This document shows, in pieces, positions 27,538-36,255 of a DNA stretch of 64,000 nt (its first letter is position 1; each line of letters opens with the position of its first letter). Source of the stretch: an uncultured Mycoplasmatota bacterium. Its GTDB lineage: Bacteria; Bacillota_I; Bacilli_A; RF39; UBA660. The translations under genes and the position numbers were made by a program. The stretch covers positions 20,396 through 84,395 of the forward strand of contig CAMSCJ010000006.1 in NCBI GenBank assembly GCA_947056845.1, read 5' to 3'. A model generated the notes under the pieces. It had not been told where the DNA came from. It ran no database searches and saw only the letters and a program-made list of their open reading frames with translations.

Positions 27538-27563
27538 TTCCAAAAATGAGAATTTTTTTGTTT

Positions 27564-27581
27564 TTGTGACGGATTTGTGAC
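27564..27581 (+). repeat. left arm-type integrase site
   Basis: TTGTGACGGATTTGTGAC, two TTGTGAC units 11 bases apart, 85 bases inside attL. The same 18 bases occur near attR at 63159-63176 in the same orientation, as expected for arm sites bound by a tyrosine integrase N-domain. Confidence 0.7.
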
Positions 27582-27700
27582 CAAATGTACCAAAAAAAGT
27601 GGAAAAATAAATACAAAACGATACAAAATAATTCAAAAAATAATCTATTTAAAATCATTTGGAAAAAAATGAAACTACTATGAAATATTGAAAGCTATCT

Positions 27701-27735
27701 AAAACAACCTATATTTATATAGGTTGTTTTGTCAT
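27701..27735 (-). terminator. terminator of the left regulator gene
   Basis: Perfect 13-base arms AAAACAACCTATA / TATAGGTTGTTTT with a 4-base loop, immediately after the minus-strand gene ending at 27732. The 250 bases from attL to here hold only the terminator and arm repeats. Confidence 0.75.
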
Positions 27736-27950
27736 GGTATATATTTAATAATATCATTGATATTACATTCGAGAGCAAAACATATTCTAGCCAATATGTC
27801 TAAATCAACACGCTTTAATGTATTTTTGTAATATCGTTGTAGGGCATTAAATTTTAATCCTGTCAAATTACATAACTTATTCTTGGACATTTCTTTTTTT
27901 TTCATGATTGGGGCAAGGTCAATAATAAATTTTCCATAATTTGTTAACAC
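27732..27950 (-). CDS. small XRE/Cro-type regulator (copy 1)
   Basis: A 72-residue HTH protein: ISNKLCNLTGLKFNALQRYYK-like helix-turn-helix and LARICFALECNINDIIKYIP, typical of Cro/HTH_26 regulators. It is nearly identical to the gene at 28059-28298 over its last 65 residues, so the pair arose by recent tandem duplication. The start is probably GTG at 27950, with GAGGTGAT upstream. Operator-like repeats lie in the promoter region of both copies. It likely controls element maintenance or transfer. Confidence 0.75.
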   Translation of the reverse strand: MLTNYGKFIIDLAPIMKKKEMSKNKLCNLTGLKFNALQRYYKNTLKRVDLDILARICFALECNINDIIKYIP

Positions 27951-28008
27951 TAAACAATATCACCTCTTTTATAATATTATTCTAACATAGGTACTTACTA
28001 TTGACATT

Positions 28009-28040
28009 CTTACTAATTAGATAGTATACTAATTAGTAAG
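28009..28040. promoter_or_regulatory. operator pair between the duplicated regulators
   Basis: CTTACTAATTAG (28009-28020) and CTAATTAGTAAG (28029-28040) form perfect 12-base inverted arms around an 8-base spacer. A further half-site CTTACTATT starts at 27994. The same core recurs at 28349-28364. Confidence 0.7.
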
Positions 28041-28058
28041 ATATTATAAAATACATAA

Positions 28059-28298
28059 TTAATTGTTAGGTATATATTTAATGATATCATTGATATTACA
28101 TTCAAGAGCGAAACATATTCTAGCCAATATGTCTAGGTCAACGCGTTTTAGAGTATTTTTATAATATCGTTGTAGAGCATTAAATTTTAATCCTGTTAAA
28201 TCGCATAATCTATTTTTTGACATTTTCTTATTCTTCATTATTGGTGCAAGATCAATAATAAATTTTCCATAATTAGATATACGGCATTTTTCTATCAT
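28059..28298 (-). CDS. small XRE/Cro-type regulator (copy 2)
   Basis: A 79-residue HTH protein nearly identical to copy 1 (KFIIDLAPIMK, LTGLKFNALQRYYKNTL, LARICFALECNINDIIKYIP). The N-terminus MIEKCRIS is unique. ATG at 28298 is chosen because AGGTGG lies five bases upstream. It is transcribed divergently from the HTH gene at 28377, with a palindrome CTTACTATTTAGTAAG between them. Confidence 0.78.
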   Translation of the reverse strand: MIEKCRISNYGKFIIDLAPIMKNKKMSKNRLCDLTGLKFNALQRYYKNTLKRVDLDILARICFALECNINDIIKYIPNN

Positions 28299-28348
28299 AT
28301 ACACCACCTATCTAAATAATTTTATCATTTAAATTATTATTGCGTAAT

Positions 28349-28364
28349 CTTACTATTTAGTAAG
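28349..28364. promoter_or_regulatory. operator palindrome in the divergent regulator region
   Basis: CTTACTATTTAGTAAG: perfect 7-base arms around TT, 12 bases before the ATG at 28377 and next to its AGGAGG. It shares its half-site with 28009-28040, so one regulator probably binds all three. Confidence 0.7.
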
Positions 28365-28376
28365 TAGGAGGAAAAT

Positions 28377-28592
28377 ATGAGAATAAAAAGATTATATGAA
28401 GAAAGAAAAAAGCACAATTACAGTTTCGGATATATGTCTGAAGAATTAAATATTAGTAAACCTTATTATTGGCAATTAGAACATAATCAAAGAAGAATTT
28501 CTTATGAAATGGCTTTTAAAATTGCTAAAATATTTAAAAAAAGACCTGATGATTTATTTTACGAACATTTTGATTCAATTAACAACAAATAG
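28377..28592 (+). CDS. XRE-family HTH regulator
   Basis: A 71-residue protein with a full XRE helix-turn-helix: MSEELNISKPYYWQLEHNQRRISYEMAFKIAKIFKKRPDDLF. AGGAGG precedes the ATG. It is divergent from the duplicated Cro-like genes. The operator palindrome overlaps its leader, a phage-like CI/Cro arrangement that probably sets the silent or active state of the element. Confidence 0.8.
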   Translation: MRIKRLYEERKKHNYSFGYMSEELNISKPYYWQLEHNQRRISYEMAFKIAKIFKKRPDDLFYEHFDSINNK

Positions 28593-28722
28593 CTAAAACT
28601 AACATCATTTCGGGTTAAATTAAATAATAAAATCAGTGACACAAAATTAATGCTCTGCAATAAATTGATTACAACTAAATTTTTTGTATAATGTATTTAA
28701 TTTGCATAGAAAGGTGAATCAA

Positions 28723-28944
28723 GTGAAAATTACTAAAAAATTTGAAATAAATGAAAATCTTTTAACATTATATAATCTAGTTAATTTGATATATTATAAT
28801 TCAGGCGAAACCTATCCAAAAGAAATAGATGATAAATTATTCGCTTTATTAAATTCATTGATTAAATATTTAGAAAAAGATTATTTAGATATGGATATAG
28901 ATAATGAAAAATTAATTCGAGAAATAACCTTTATGAAATGTTAA
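28723..28944 (+). CDS. small hypothetical protein
   Basis: A 73-residue acidic helical protein of unknown function. GTG at 28723 follows AAAGGTG; a longer reading back to 28684 has no ribosome site. A promoter TTGATT-16-TATAAT (28665-28692) is upstream. A weak hairpin (28946-28968) lies between it and the convergent regulator that follows. Confidence 0.5.
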   Translation: MKITKKFEINENLLTLYNLVNLIYYNSGETYPKEIDDKLFALLNSLIKYLEKDYLDMDIDNEKLIREITFMKC

Positions 28945-28966
28945 AACAGCAATTTTTAATTACTGT

Positions 28967-29212
28967 TTATTCGTTAATATATTCTACGATATCATTAATA
29001 TTGCATTTTAGGTAATTGCATAATCTGGCAAGTACAGTTATATCAATTCTAACCATACTGCCATCAATAAGTCTTTTAATTACTTTATAATCTGTATTTG
29101 TATCTTTCATGATTTTGTTTATACTAATGTTTTTATTAGATAACAATTGCTTTAGTTTAAATAAATAATATCCATTTTCTAATCTAACTTTATTCATATT
29201 ATTATCAATCAC
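28967..29212 (-). CDS. XRE/Cro-type regulator
   Basis: Up to 81 residues with the HTH pattern ISINKIMKDTNTDYKVIKRLIDG and the C-terminal LARLCNYLKCNINDIVEYINE, related in layout to the two left-end regulators. The start is uncertain: a GTG at 29212 sits too close to TAGGAG, and an internal ATG at 29197 sits too far away. It points leftward, divergent from the conjugation operon. Confidence 0.7.
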   Translation of the reverse strand: MIDNNMNKVRLENGYYLFKLKQLLSNKNISINKIMKDTNTDYKVIKRLIDGSMVRIDITVLARLCNYLKCNINDIVEYINE

Positions 29213-29371
29213 TCCTAAGTTTATTTTACTAATGTATATGGTCGATTGACTATTGGTTATATAACTATAATAATATGTATTATAATAATAATTTGTCGAA
29301 ATTACTTAAAGAAACCCAAGTAGAATATGTGCTAATTAATATTAATATATTAGAAGAAAAAGTGGTTTTAT

Positions 29372-29464
29372 AAAATTATGTTGTTTTTATGCATTTAATA
29401 TGACTAAATTATGTTAAAATTATGTTGTTAAAAGTGTTGATTTAGTTTTGTCAAGTGATATAAT
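29372..29464 (+). promoter_or_regulatory. main promoter region of the conjugation operon
   Basis: Promoter TTGATT (29437-29442), 16-base spacer, TATAAT (29459-29464). Upstream lie three direct copies of AAATTATGTT (29373, 29406, 29417), two of them within the longer AAAATTATGTTGTT, suitable for an activator or repressor. The rest of the gap 29,213-29,638 shows only a small palindrome ATTCTATGTAGAAT near 29575. Confidence 0.55.
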
Positions 29465-29638
29465 ATGATAGAATTGTCAAAAATGTAGAAAAATTAGCAA
29501 TTCGCAAACCTTTATGTTTTTTTACACATAAAAATATATTTTTTAAGCAGTTAAAAATATTTAAAATAACATTCTATGTAGAATATATAACAATTTACGA
29601 AGATTTGTTTCTTCTAATGTTGTAGGTGGTGATATAGG

Positions 29639-29692
29639 ATGTATTTTTTTGTTTTTGAGCTGCAAATCGTTAGTAAATTAAATTTTATATAG
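29639..29692 (+). CDS. putative 17-residue leader peptide
   Basis: ATG with AGGTGGTG nine bases upstream encodes MYFFVFELQIVSKLNFI, then TAG. It ends just before a terminator hairpin and lies in the roughly 270-base leader of the conjugation operon. This is the layout of translation-dependent attenuators. There is no direct evidence of translation. Confidence 0.45.
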   Translation: MYFFVFELQIVSKLNFI

Positions 29693-29696
29693 CTTT

Positions 29697-29738
29697 AAGA
29701 GAGAGTTTATTAGATTATTTCTAATTACTCTCTTTTTT
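29697..29738 (+). terminator. leader terminator (candidate attenuator)
   Basis: AGAGAGT / ACTCTCT outer stem plus TTAGA / TCTAA inner stem and a T-run. It stands between the promoter and the first operon gene, so read-through must be controlled. Confidence 0.75.
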
Positions 29739-29760
29739 AGTCGTGATAGGGGGACAATTT

Positions 29761-30216
29761 GTGGAAGTTTTATTGAGAAAATCTATAATTAAAGATTATA
29801 ATGTTAATTTTTGTAAGGAAAAGGTGGAACAAATATTAACAGAGTATATTAGAGTTAAATACTCATATGCTAATATTATTTCTAAAGGTGAGGAATTTTA
29901 CAATTCTTCAACTGTTTCAAATTGGAATGATATGCCAAGATTATCATCAATAAATTATAACGATAGAATTGGTAATAAAATATGCTTTAAAGTTTTTAAT
30001 GAGCAAGAGGCATTACGGATAAAAAGCGATATAGATGAGTTGTATAAAAAATTTACTGATCAAGAAAAGGATTATTTTGATTGTGTACTTTTAAATCGGC
30101 TACCACAAAAGGTAGTTGAAGATAAATATGATATTTCAAGAGGAGGGTTAGAAATTATAAAACAAAGTTGTATTGTTAAATCTGCAATGCATTTTAATGT
30201 AGCAGTTAGTAAATAA
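29761..30216 (+). CDS. ArpU/sigma-like HTH transcription factor
   Basis: A 151-residue protein. The C-terminal part (FTDQEKDYFDCVLLNRLPQKVVEDKYDISRGGLEIIKQS) has the layout of sigma region 4 or of ArpU/RinA-type late activators of phages and ICEs. The N-terminal part is unassigned. GTG at 29761 is chosen, with AGGGGG about seven bases upstream, rather than an earlier ATA/ATG within the terminator. As the first gene after the attenuator it is a good candidate master activator of transfer. Confidence 0.6.
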   Translation: MEVLLRKSIIKDYNVNFCKEKVEQILTEYIRVKYSYANIISKGEEFYNSSTVSNWNDMPRLSSINYNDRIGNKICFKVFNEQEALRIKSDIDELYKKFTDQEKDYFDCVLLNRLPQKVVEDKYDISRGGLEIIKQSCIVKSAMHFNVAVSK

Positions 30217-30293
30217 AATAATTGATTTAAGGAGGTGATGCCAAAAATATTTTATGTTTTAACATATTCTATTAATATTAGGAGGGAATACTA

Positions 30294-31100
30294 CTGCGTA
30301 TAAATCCTTTCTATTCTACAAAACTAGGTACATTATATAATGGCGATTGTTTAAAAGTTATGGATTATTTGATTGAGCAAAATATTAAGGTGGATGCAAT
30401 TATAACTGATCCACCTTATGCCGTAACTAATTACAAATGGGATAAGATTATACCTTTTGATGAAATGTGGAAAAGGTTATTAAAGCTGATTAAGGATGAT
30501 GGTGCCATTGTTTTATTTGGAAATGAGCCATTTTCTTCTGCTTTAAGAAAGAGCAATGAAAAATTATATCGATATGATTGGAAGTGGCTTAAGACACAAG
30601 TAACAGGATTTCAAAATGCTAAATTTCAACCGTTGCGTTGTTATGAGGATATAATGGTATTTTCTAAATCAGGTGTAGTTTCAAATTGTTTAATTCATAT
30701 GTGTTATTTTCCACAAAATTTGATTCCTTTAAATAAAAAGGTATCTAGATCTAAAATTGATTATTTAAAAGAAAAAAAAGATAAGTCAAGAATTGAGGCA
30801 TTTCAAGAGTATACAAATTATCCAAGAAATGTATTAAATTTTGCTAGGGAATCAAAGTTATATCATCCAACACAAAAGCCAATTGAATTAATGCAATATT
30901 TAATCGCAACTTATACTAAAGAGAATGAACTAGTTTTGGATTTTACAAGTGGAAGTGGATCTACTTTGTTAGGTTGTGAGATACTTAATCGTAAGTGGAT
31001 AGGAATTGAACTTAATGAAAAATATTGTAATATCATAAAAAAAAGAATTCAGGATGGAATTCAAATGAAATTGTTACTTAACGAGGAGGGTGAAAAATAG
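30294..31100 (+). CDS. DNA methyltransferase (N6-adenine/N4-cytosine), CTG start
   Basis: About 268 residues. LYNGDCLKVM then ITDPPYAV (about residue 38; catalytic DPPY) comes before the SAM-binding FTSGSGSTLLG (about 217), the beta-class order. No restriction enzyme is adjacent, so it is an orphan enzyme that could protect the element on entry or mark it. The first ATG (30360) would remove the conserved LYNGDC segment. The frame opens upstream to a CTG at 30294, seven bases after AGGAGGG. Confidence 0.85.
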   Translation: MRINPFYSTKLGTLYNGDCLKVMDYLIEQNIKVDAIITDPPYAVTNYKWDKIIPFDEMWKRLLKLIKDDGAIVLFGNEPFSSALRKSNEKLYRYDWKWLKTQVTGFQNAKFQPLRCYEDIMVFSKSGVVSNCLIHMCYFPQNLIPLNKKVSRSKIDYLKEKKDKSRIEAFQEYTNYPRNVLNFARESKLYHPTQKPIELMQYLIATYTKENELVLDFTSGSGSTLLGCEILNRKWIGIELNEKYCNIIKKRIQDGIQMKLLLNEEGEK

Positions 31101-31222
31101 AAAAAATATTATATAACAAAAAAAGACAAGATTTAAATGTAGGCAATAAAAATCTTATCAATTTAAATTATACATCATTATTTTTAAAATCACAAATAGG
31201 AGGCACTTATGTTTGGATGTAA
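31097..31222 (+). CDS. possible 41-residue protein with ATA start
   Basis: GAGGAGGG (31083-31090) is followed six bases later by ATA, which overlaps the methyltransferase TAG (ATAG), then 41 open codons. The ribosome site is otherwise unused, which argues that something is translated here. No homology is recognised. It overlaps the start of the next gene by ten bases. Confidence 0.4.
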   Translation: MEKILYNKKRQDLNVGNKNLINLNYTSLFLKSQIGGTYVWM

Positions 31223-31452
31223 TTTTACAAAATGTTTTAAATCTAATAAATGATGCAATGGGATATTTGAGGTTGTTCGTAATTGGTGGGACAGCTTTTT
31301 TTGTTGCAAAAGATTATGCATTAAAGATGACAAGTGGAGATGATAATCAAAAAGCAATGTATGATAGAAAGATTAAGACAACTATAATTGCAGGTGTATC
31401 AGCATTAGTAACAACGCAATTTGTAAGTTGGATTTTGGGTTATTTTAAATAA
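31213..31452 (+). CDS. VirB2/TrbC-like pilin candidate of the conjugation system
   Basis: A 79-residue protein with two hydrophobic helices (LFVIGGTAFFVAKDYAL and TIIAGVSALVTTQFVSWILGYF) separated by a short charged loop. This is the size and topology of TrbC/VirB2 or Maff2-type pilins of Gram-positive ICEs. TTG at 31213 lies eight bases after AGGAGGC. The stop overlaps the next ATG. In type IV secretion it would form the subunit of a surface or channel structure. Confidence 0.55.
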   Translation: MDVILQNVLNLINDAMGYLRLFVIGGTAFFVAKDYALKMTSGDDNQKAMYDRKIKTTIIAGVSALVTTQFVSWILGYFK

Positions 31453-31850
31453 TGAAAGAAAAATATACTGATTGTATTAATTACATTTTAAATGATGGTA
31501 TTATTGAAAATCATAATATAGAAAATATAGATATAATTAGAAATATATTAAATGATTCGGAAGTAGGTAATAGGATATACGAAAATTTTATGCATAATTT
31601 TTCTCTCGACTTTGACGAGGAAGATTTATCTATGAAAGTACAAGATTTAATATATAGAATCAATATTTTAATAAATGACTGTATAATACCTAAAAACAAT
31701 ATAAGTGATTATGATGATATAAGAAAAATTATTGGTGAGACATTAAATCAAGATATAGATTTATATAGTGCAGTATCATATGATGATACTGATAATGATT
31801 TGCAAGATGAGTTTAATTCAATTTTAGTAGAAAAGGATTTTAATATTTAA
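31452..31850 (+). CDS. acidic hypothetical protein
   Basis: A 132-residue soluble protein rich in Asp, Asn and Ile with no recognisable domain. Its ATG overlaps the stop of the pilin-like gene (TAATG), so it is translationally coupled inside the transfer operon. A gene pair of this kind, with the next one, may be element-specific accessory factors. Confidence 0.5.
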   Translation: MKEKYTDCINYILNDGIIENHNIENIDIIRNILNDSEVGNRIYENFMHNFSLDFDEEDLSMKVQDLIYRINILINDCIIPKNNISDYDDIRKIIGETLNQDIDLYSAVSYDDTDNDLQDEFNSILVEKDFNI

Positions 31851-31851
31851 T

Positions 31852-32121
31852 ATGAATAAAGCAAAAGAATTTATAAATAGTCATAATTTAATTAATAGAA
31901 TATATGATATGGTTTTATATTTTGGCATAATTAAAAGTGAAAATAGAGAATTTTATATCAAAAAATTTTTTAGTCAAAGATTAAAAAAATTAGAATATGT
32001 TGAAACATTAGCAAAATATTTTGAAAATAAGATAAAAACAAGTCAACAAAATATTGAATTAAAATATAATTTAAGAGAGTTAGTTTACGATTTAAATTAT
32101 TTAAAGCAATATTTACGATAA
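31852..32121 (+). CDS. small basic helical protein
   Basis: An 89-residue, lysine-rich, largely helical protein of unknown function. It begins one base after the stop of the preceding gene and has no strong ribosome site of its own, so translation probably depends on coupling. No membrane segment is seen. Confidence 0.5.
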   Translation: MNKAKEFINSHNLINRIYDMVLYFGIIKSENREFYIKKFFSQRLKKLEYVETLAKYFENKIKTSQQNIELKYNLRELVYDLNYLKQYLR

Positions 32122-32187
32122 AATAAACAATTAGATTTGCAATTTAATTAAAATAGAGTTATCATATAGCAAATGAGAGGTGTTTAT

Positions 32188-32886
32188 GTGAAAAATAAAG
32201 TAATTATAATTATATCGATATTGTTAATTTGTAGTATAGTTGGTATAACATTATATTCTTCGTTTTTTCAAGATAAAAAGGAGGTTAGTGATGCTAATAA
32301 GGAAAAGTCTGATTCCTTAACTCAAAACATAGATGATGATATTAATAATAAAGATACAGATACATTAAAAGATGATAAAGAGCAAAAGGAACAAGTAATT
32401 TCTAAAAAATTGGAAAAAGAAAAGAATAATAAGCAACCTGAAACAAATAATAATACATCAGAACAACAAGATAATAATTATATACATATAGATAATCAAA
32501 ATAATAATTCTATTGAAAATGAAGAACAAAAAAACTATAGCCAAGATAATGATAACAATGGAGATACTATTAATAACAACAATAATAATCAACCAATTCA
32601 AGATAATAATTCAGTAGGTGATTCTATCGATAATTCATCAAATAATTCTAATAATCAAACAGTAACAATACCAATTAATATAAATGATGAGGCAATCGAT
32701 ACGGATCCAAATGATGATATATATCCAACAACTGATGCTTGTAATCAGGCAGGTATTGAAGTTGCACTTAAATATCCAGATGATATTATTAATACATTTT
32801 GTTTTTCATATGATGAAAATGGTAAATTTTTAGGTTATAAATTAGATATTAATTGTAAATCAGGAAATTGTGATAAATATAAATAA
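32188..32886 (+). CDS. membrane-anchored low-complexity surface protein
   Basis: A 232-residue protein. GTG at 32188 follows AGAGGTG. One N-terminal span (VIIIISILLICSIVGITLYS) anchors a long exported stretch dominated by Asn, Asp, Gln, Lys and Glu (about residues 35-170). A compact C-terminal end has three or four cysteines (DACNQAG, NTFCFSYD, NCKSGNC). The extended linker and small Cys-rich tip suggest a wall-spanning stalk. It sits between T4SS genes and the large adhesin. Confidence 0.6.
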   Translation: MKNKVIIIISILLICSIVGITLYSSFFQDKKEVSDANKEKSDSLTQNIDDDINNKDTDTLKDDKEQKEQVISKKLEKEKNNKQPETNNNTSEQQDNNYIHIDNQNNNSIENEEQKNYSQDNDNNGDTINNNNNNQPIQDNNSVGDSIDNSSNNSNNQTVTIPININDEAIDTDPNDDIYPTTDACNQAGIEVALKYPDDIINTFCFSYDENGKFLGYKLDINCKSGNCDKYK

Positions 32887-32931
32887 TCAATTTTATAAAA
32901 TTGGTTATTTTTTTTGGAAAGAAGGGAAATA

Positions 32932-35900
32932 TTGAATAAAATAAAAATATTTTTACTTTCAATTATTTCGTTAATTGGAAGTATTTTATTTATAGACAAA
33001 GTTTATGCTAGAACTGATGAATATTTAACAGTAGATACTCAAGCAGGGGTTTTTTATACTATGACAGGTGATGATGGATATTTTTCTGCGGATCCATTTT
33101 CTTATTATACAATGGACGGAAAAACTGTTTATTGCATTGAGCAGGGAGTAAAGTTGGATGGTCGCTTTTTTCATGGCGAGGAAGGATTTACAAATTCCCC
33201 GTTCCCATTAGAAATCAATAGGAGAATAGAGATAATTGGGCATTATGGGTATGACTACCCAGGACATCAAACTCAAAAATATAGGATGGCAACTCAGGCT
33301 TTGGTTTGGGAAGCGATAACAGGATATAATGTTAATTTCTATACTGAAAATTATGGTTGGGGTGACTATATCGATGTTAGTTATGAGCGAGAGCAAATAA
33401 TGAATTTGGTTAATAATCATTATATTAAACCAAGTTTTAATAATCAAACTTTTAATGTTAGCCTTAATCAAGAATTGGTGCTTGATGATACTAATTATAA
33501 AATAAGTGATTATCAAATTTATAATTCTAATGGAAATGATGTTAAAATTGAAAATAATAAATTATTTATTACTGCAAATAAAGTAGGACAAACATCCATT
33601 CAATTTGTAAAGAAAAATTATGACTCTGCAACAACATTTTTTTATGTAGCTGATGACGGGTATTCTCAAAAACTAGCATTTTTTAGATCTAGCGACCCAA
33701 TGATTTCATTAATTAATTTAAATGTAGTTGGTGGTAAAATAAAAATTAAAAAAGTAGATAGTGAAACTAATTTATGCAAAAGTCAGGGACAGGCATCATT
33801 AATAGGTGCAAAATATGGGGTATATGATTCTAGTAGTAATTTAGTTGAAACTTTGACTATAGGTGATGATTGTTCTGCAACTACTGATTATTTGCCATAT
33901 GGAAATTATAAAATTAAAGAATTATCAGCATCAACTGGTTATGAGATAGATGTAAAAGTATATGATGCTACTATTACTGATACTAATATTGTAGAAGTTA
34001 TTTCAAGTGAGAATGTTATTAGAGGTAAAATAAGAATTAAAAAGTATGATAGTGAAACTAATTCGTGTAAGTCAAGTGGACAAGCAACATTAATTGGTGC
34101 TAAATATGGAATATATGATTCTAATAATAATTTAGTTGATACATTAACTATAGGCGATGATTGTACTGCAACTAGTAAGTATCTCCCATATTCAAAATAT
34201 CAAATTAGAGAAATTTCAGCACCTATTGGTTATGAATTGGATACAAAAGTGTATGATATTAATATTACTGATACTAGTATTGTAGACGTTATTTCAAATG
34301 AGAATGTTATTAGAGGTAAAATAAGAATAAAAAAAGCAGATAGTGAAACAAATTCATGTAAAAGTCAGGGACAGGCATCATTAATAGGCGCGAAATATGG
34401 AATTTATGATTCTAATAATAATTTAGTAGAAACATTGATAATAGGTGATGATTGTACTGCAACAACTAATTATCTGCCATATGGAAATTATAAAATTAAA
34501 GAATTATCTGCACCCATTGGTTATGAGATAGATACAAAAGTATATGATGTTAATATTATTAATACAAGTATAATTGAAGTAGTATCAAAAGAAAAGGTAA
34601 TTAAAAATTATATTAGTATTTTAAAACAATATGACTATGTTGATGGTAATACTACATTTTTAAATGCTGAGAGTGGAATTACATTTGAAATTTATAATCA
34701 AGATAATGTACTTTATGATACAATAACTACTGATAAAAATGGTTATGCAACACTAGAGATTTCTTATGGAATTTGGAAATTTCATCAAGTCAATTCTCAT
34801 ATAGGTTTTGAAAAAATTTACGATTTTTATATTACTGTAAATGAAAACTCTGAAAGTGAGCAATATTATAATATTTTAAATAATAAATTATCAGCTTATC
34901 TTAAAGTTGTAAAAGTAGATAGTGAAACAGGTAATACAATTGCTATTGCTGATACAACATTTAAAATTTTAAACACTGACACTAATCAATATGTGTCACA
35001 ATTCGTGGCAGGAAAAGTATATGATACATTCAAAACTGATTCTGATGGAGTAATGACAACCTATTTAAAATTAGAATCAGGAAATTATAAATTAATTGAA
35101 GTTTCTAGTCCACATAATTATTTGATCAATACTGATGGTTTAGAATTCACAATAGGTGAGGATACATATTATAATTATACGACATACGGGGCATTTGTAA
35201 CTGTATATTTTGATGACCAAGTTATTAAAGGTCAAATTGAAATAAATAAAAAAGGTGAGGATGTTGTCATTGAAAATGGTAATTTTACATATCAATCAAA
35301 ACCACTTGAAAATGTCGTTTTTGAAATTTATGCTAATGAGGATATTCTATCAGCTGATGGGAATACTTTATACTATGGAAAGGATCAATTAGTTGATACC
35401 ATCACTACTAACAAGGATGGTTATGCTATTAGCAAACCCCTATATTTAGGTTCTTATTATGTTATTGAAACCAAAACAAATGATGATTATGTTTTAGATT
35501 CTAAAAAGTATGAATTTACATTAGTAGAAAAAGATAATAAGACACCAATAGTTTATCATAATTATAATGCTGTAAATTGCTTAAAAAAAGGTATATTGGA
35601 ATTTACAAAAACGGATATTGCTACAGGTAAAGGCATTGCTGATACTAAAGTAGAAATTTATCATTTAAAGGATGATGGAATTTCCGAATTAGTTTTTACT
35701 GGCATTACTGATTATGATGGTAAAATTACTATTACTGATTTGTTCATTGGAAGATTTACAATTATTGAAACTGATTCGGCAACAGGATACAAATTAAGTG
35801 ATGAAATTGTTTCTTTCGAAATTAAAGAAAATGGCGAAATAGTTAAAGCTAATATGACAAATGAAAAAATAAAATCTACTATTAAAATTCATAAAATTGA

Positions 35901-36255
35901 TGATAATAAAAATTCATTATCAGGTGTAGAAATTGGAATTTATGATTTAGATGGTAATTTATTAAATTCTTATATCACTGATGAAAATGGTGACATAGAG
36001 GTTGAGTTAGAGTATGGGTCATATTATTTTCAAGAAATTAAAAGCCTTGATGGTTATATTCTAAATGATGAAAAGGTATATTTTGATATCAACGAAGATG
36101 GTGAGTATATACAATATACGCTAGTTAATGAAACTGAGACAATAGAAGTTCCTAACACAAAACTTAATAATTGTAAGATTTTAGATATAATTGGTTTTAT
36201 TTTAATTATTGTAGGAGTTAGTTATATAACTTATGATAAAAAAAGAAAAAAATAA
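32932..36255 (+). CDS. thioester / Cna-B repeat adhesin with sortase-type tail
   Basis: About 1,107 residues, cell-surface. The signal peptide ends near VYARTDE. A thioester domain follows, with Cys in TVYCIEQG (about residue 66) and the partner Gln in MATQALVWEAI, which in characterised adhesins binds host or partner surfaces covalently. Three near-identical 97-residue Cna-B modules (about 267-557) and several divergent SpaA-type modules follow. The end is EVPNTKLNN, a hydrophobic span, then DKKRKK: a sorting signal, with Lys where LPXTG-like VPNTG has Gly. TTG at 32932 follows AAGAAGGG. It overlaps the sortase gene. Confidence 0.85.
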   Translation: MNKIKIFLLSIISLIGSILFIDKVYARTDEYLTVDTQAGVFYTMTGDDGYFSADPFSYYTMDGKTVYCIEQGVKLDGRFFHGEEGFTNSPFPLEINRRIEIIGHYGYDYPGHQTQKYRMATQALVWEAITGYNVNFYTENYGWGDYIDVSYEREQIMNLVNNHYIKPSFNNQTFNVSLNQELVLDDTNYKISDYQIYNSNGNDVKIENNKLFITANKVGQTSIQFVKKNYDSATTFFYVADDGYSQKLAFFRSSDPMISLINLNVVGGKIKIKKVDSETNLCKSQGQASLIGAKYGVYDSSSNLVETLTIGDDCSATTDYLPYGNYKIKELSASTGYEIDVKVYDATITDTNIVEVISSENVIRGKIRIKKYDSETNSCKSSGQATLIGAKYGIYDSNNNLVDTLTIGDDCTATSKYLPYSKYQIREISAPIGYELDTKVYDINITDTSIVDVISNENVIRGKIRIKKADSETNSCKSQGQASLIGAKYGIYDSNNNLVETLIIGDDCTATTNYLPYGNYKIKELSAPIGYEIDTKVYDVNIINTSIIEVVSKEKVIKNYISILKQYDYVDGNTTFLNAESGITFEIYNQDNVLYDTITTDKNGYATLEISYGIWKFHQVNSHIGFEKIYDFYITVNENSESEQYYNILNNKLSAYLKVVKVDSETGNTIAIADTTFKILNTDTNQYVSQFVAGKVYDTFKTDSDGVMTTYLKLESGNYKLIEVSSPHNYLINTDGLEFTIGEDTYYNYTTYGAFVTVYFDDQVIKGQIEINKKGEDVVIENGNFTYQSKPLENVVFEIYANEDILSADGNTLYYGKDQLVDTITTNKDGYAISKPLYLGSYYVIETKTNDDYVLDSKKYEFTLVEKDNKTPIVYHNYNAVNCLKKGILEFTKTDIATGKGIADTKVEIYHLKDDGISELVFTGITDYDGKITITDLFIGRFTIIETDSATGYKLSDEIVSFEIKENGEIVKANMTNEKIKSTIKIHKIDDNKNSLSGVEIGIYDLDGNLLNSYITDENGDIEVELEYGSYYFQEIKSLDGYILNDEKVYFDINEDGEYIQYTLVNETETIEVPNTKLNNCKILDIIGFILIIVGVSYITYDKKRKK
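33730..34602 (+). repeat. three tandem 291-bp repeats inside the adhesin
   Basis: Units start at 33730, 34021 and 34312, period 291 bp (97 codons). Each encodes a G-K-I-(K/R)-I-K-K start, ETN-x-CKS and GDDC(T/S)AT. The two cysteines per module are conserved. High DNA identity suggests recent duplication and possible copy-number variation. Confidence 0.85.

Noticed and set aside
33208..33516. Antisense 102-codon frame within the adhesin gene
   Set aside because: Shadow frame in AT-rich coding DNA with no start signal.
33730..34602. Regular repeats as a CRISPR array
   Set aside because: The 291-bp period is in frame and encodes adhesin modules; there are no short repeats with unique spacers and no cas genes.
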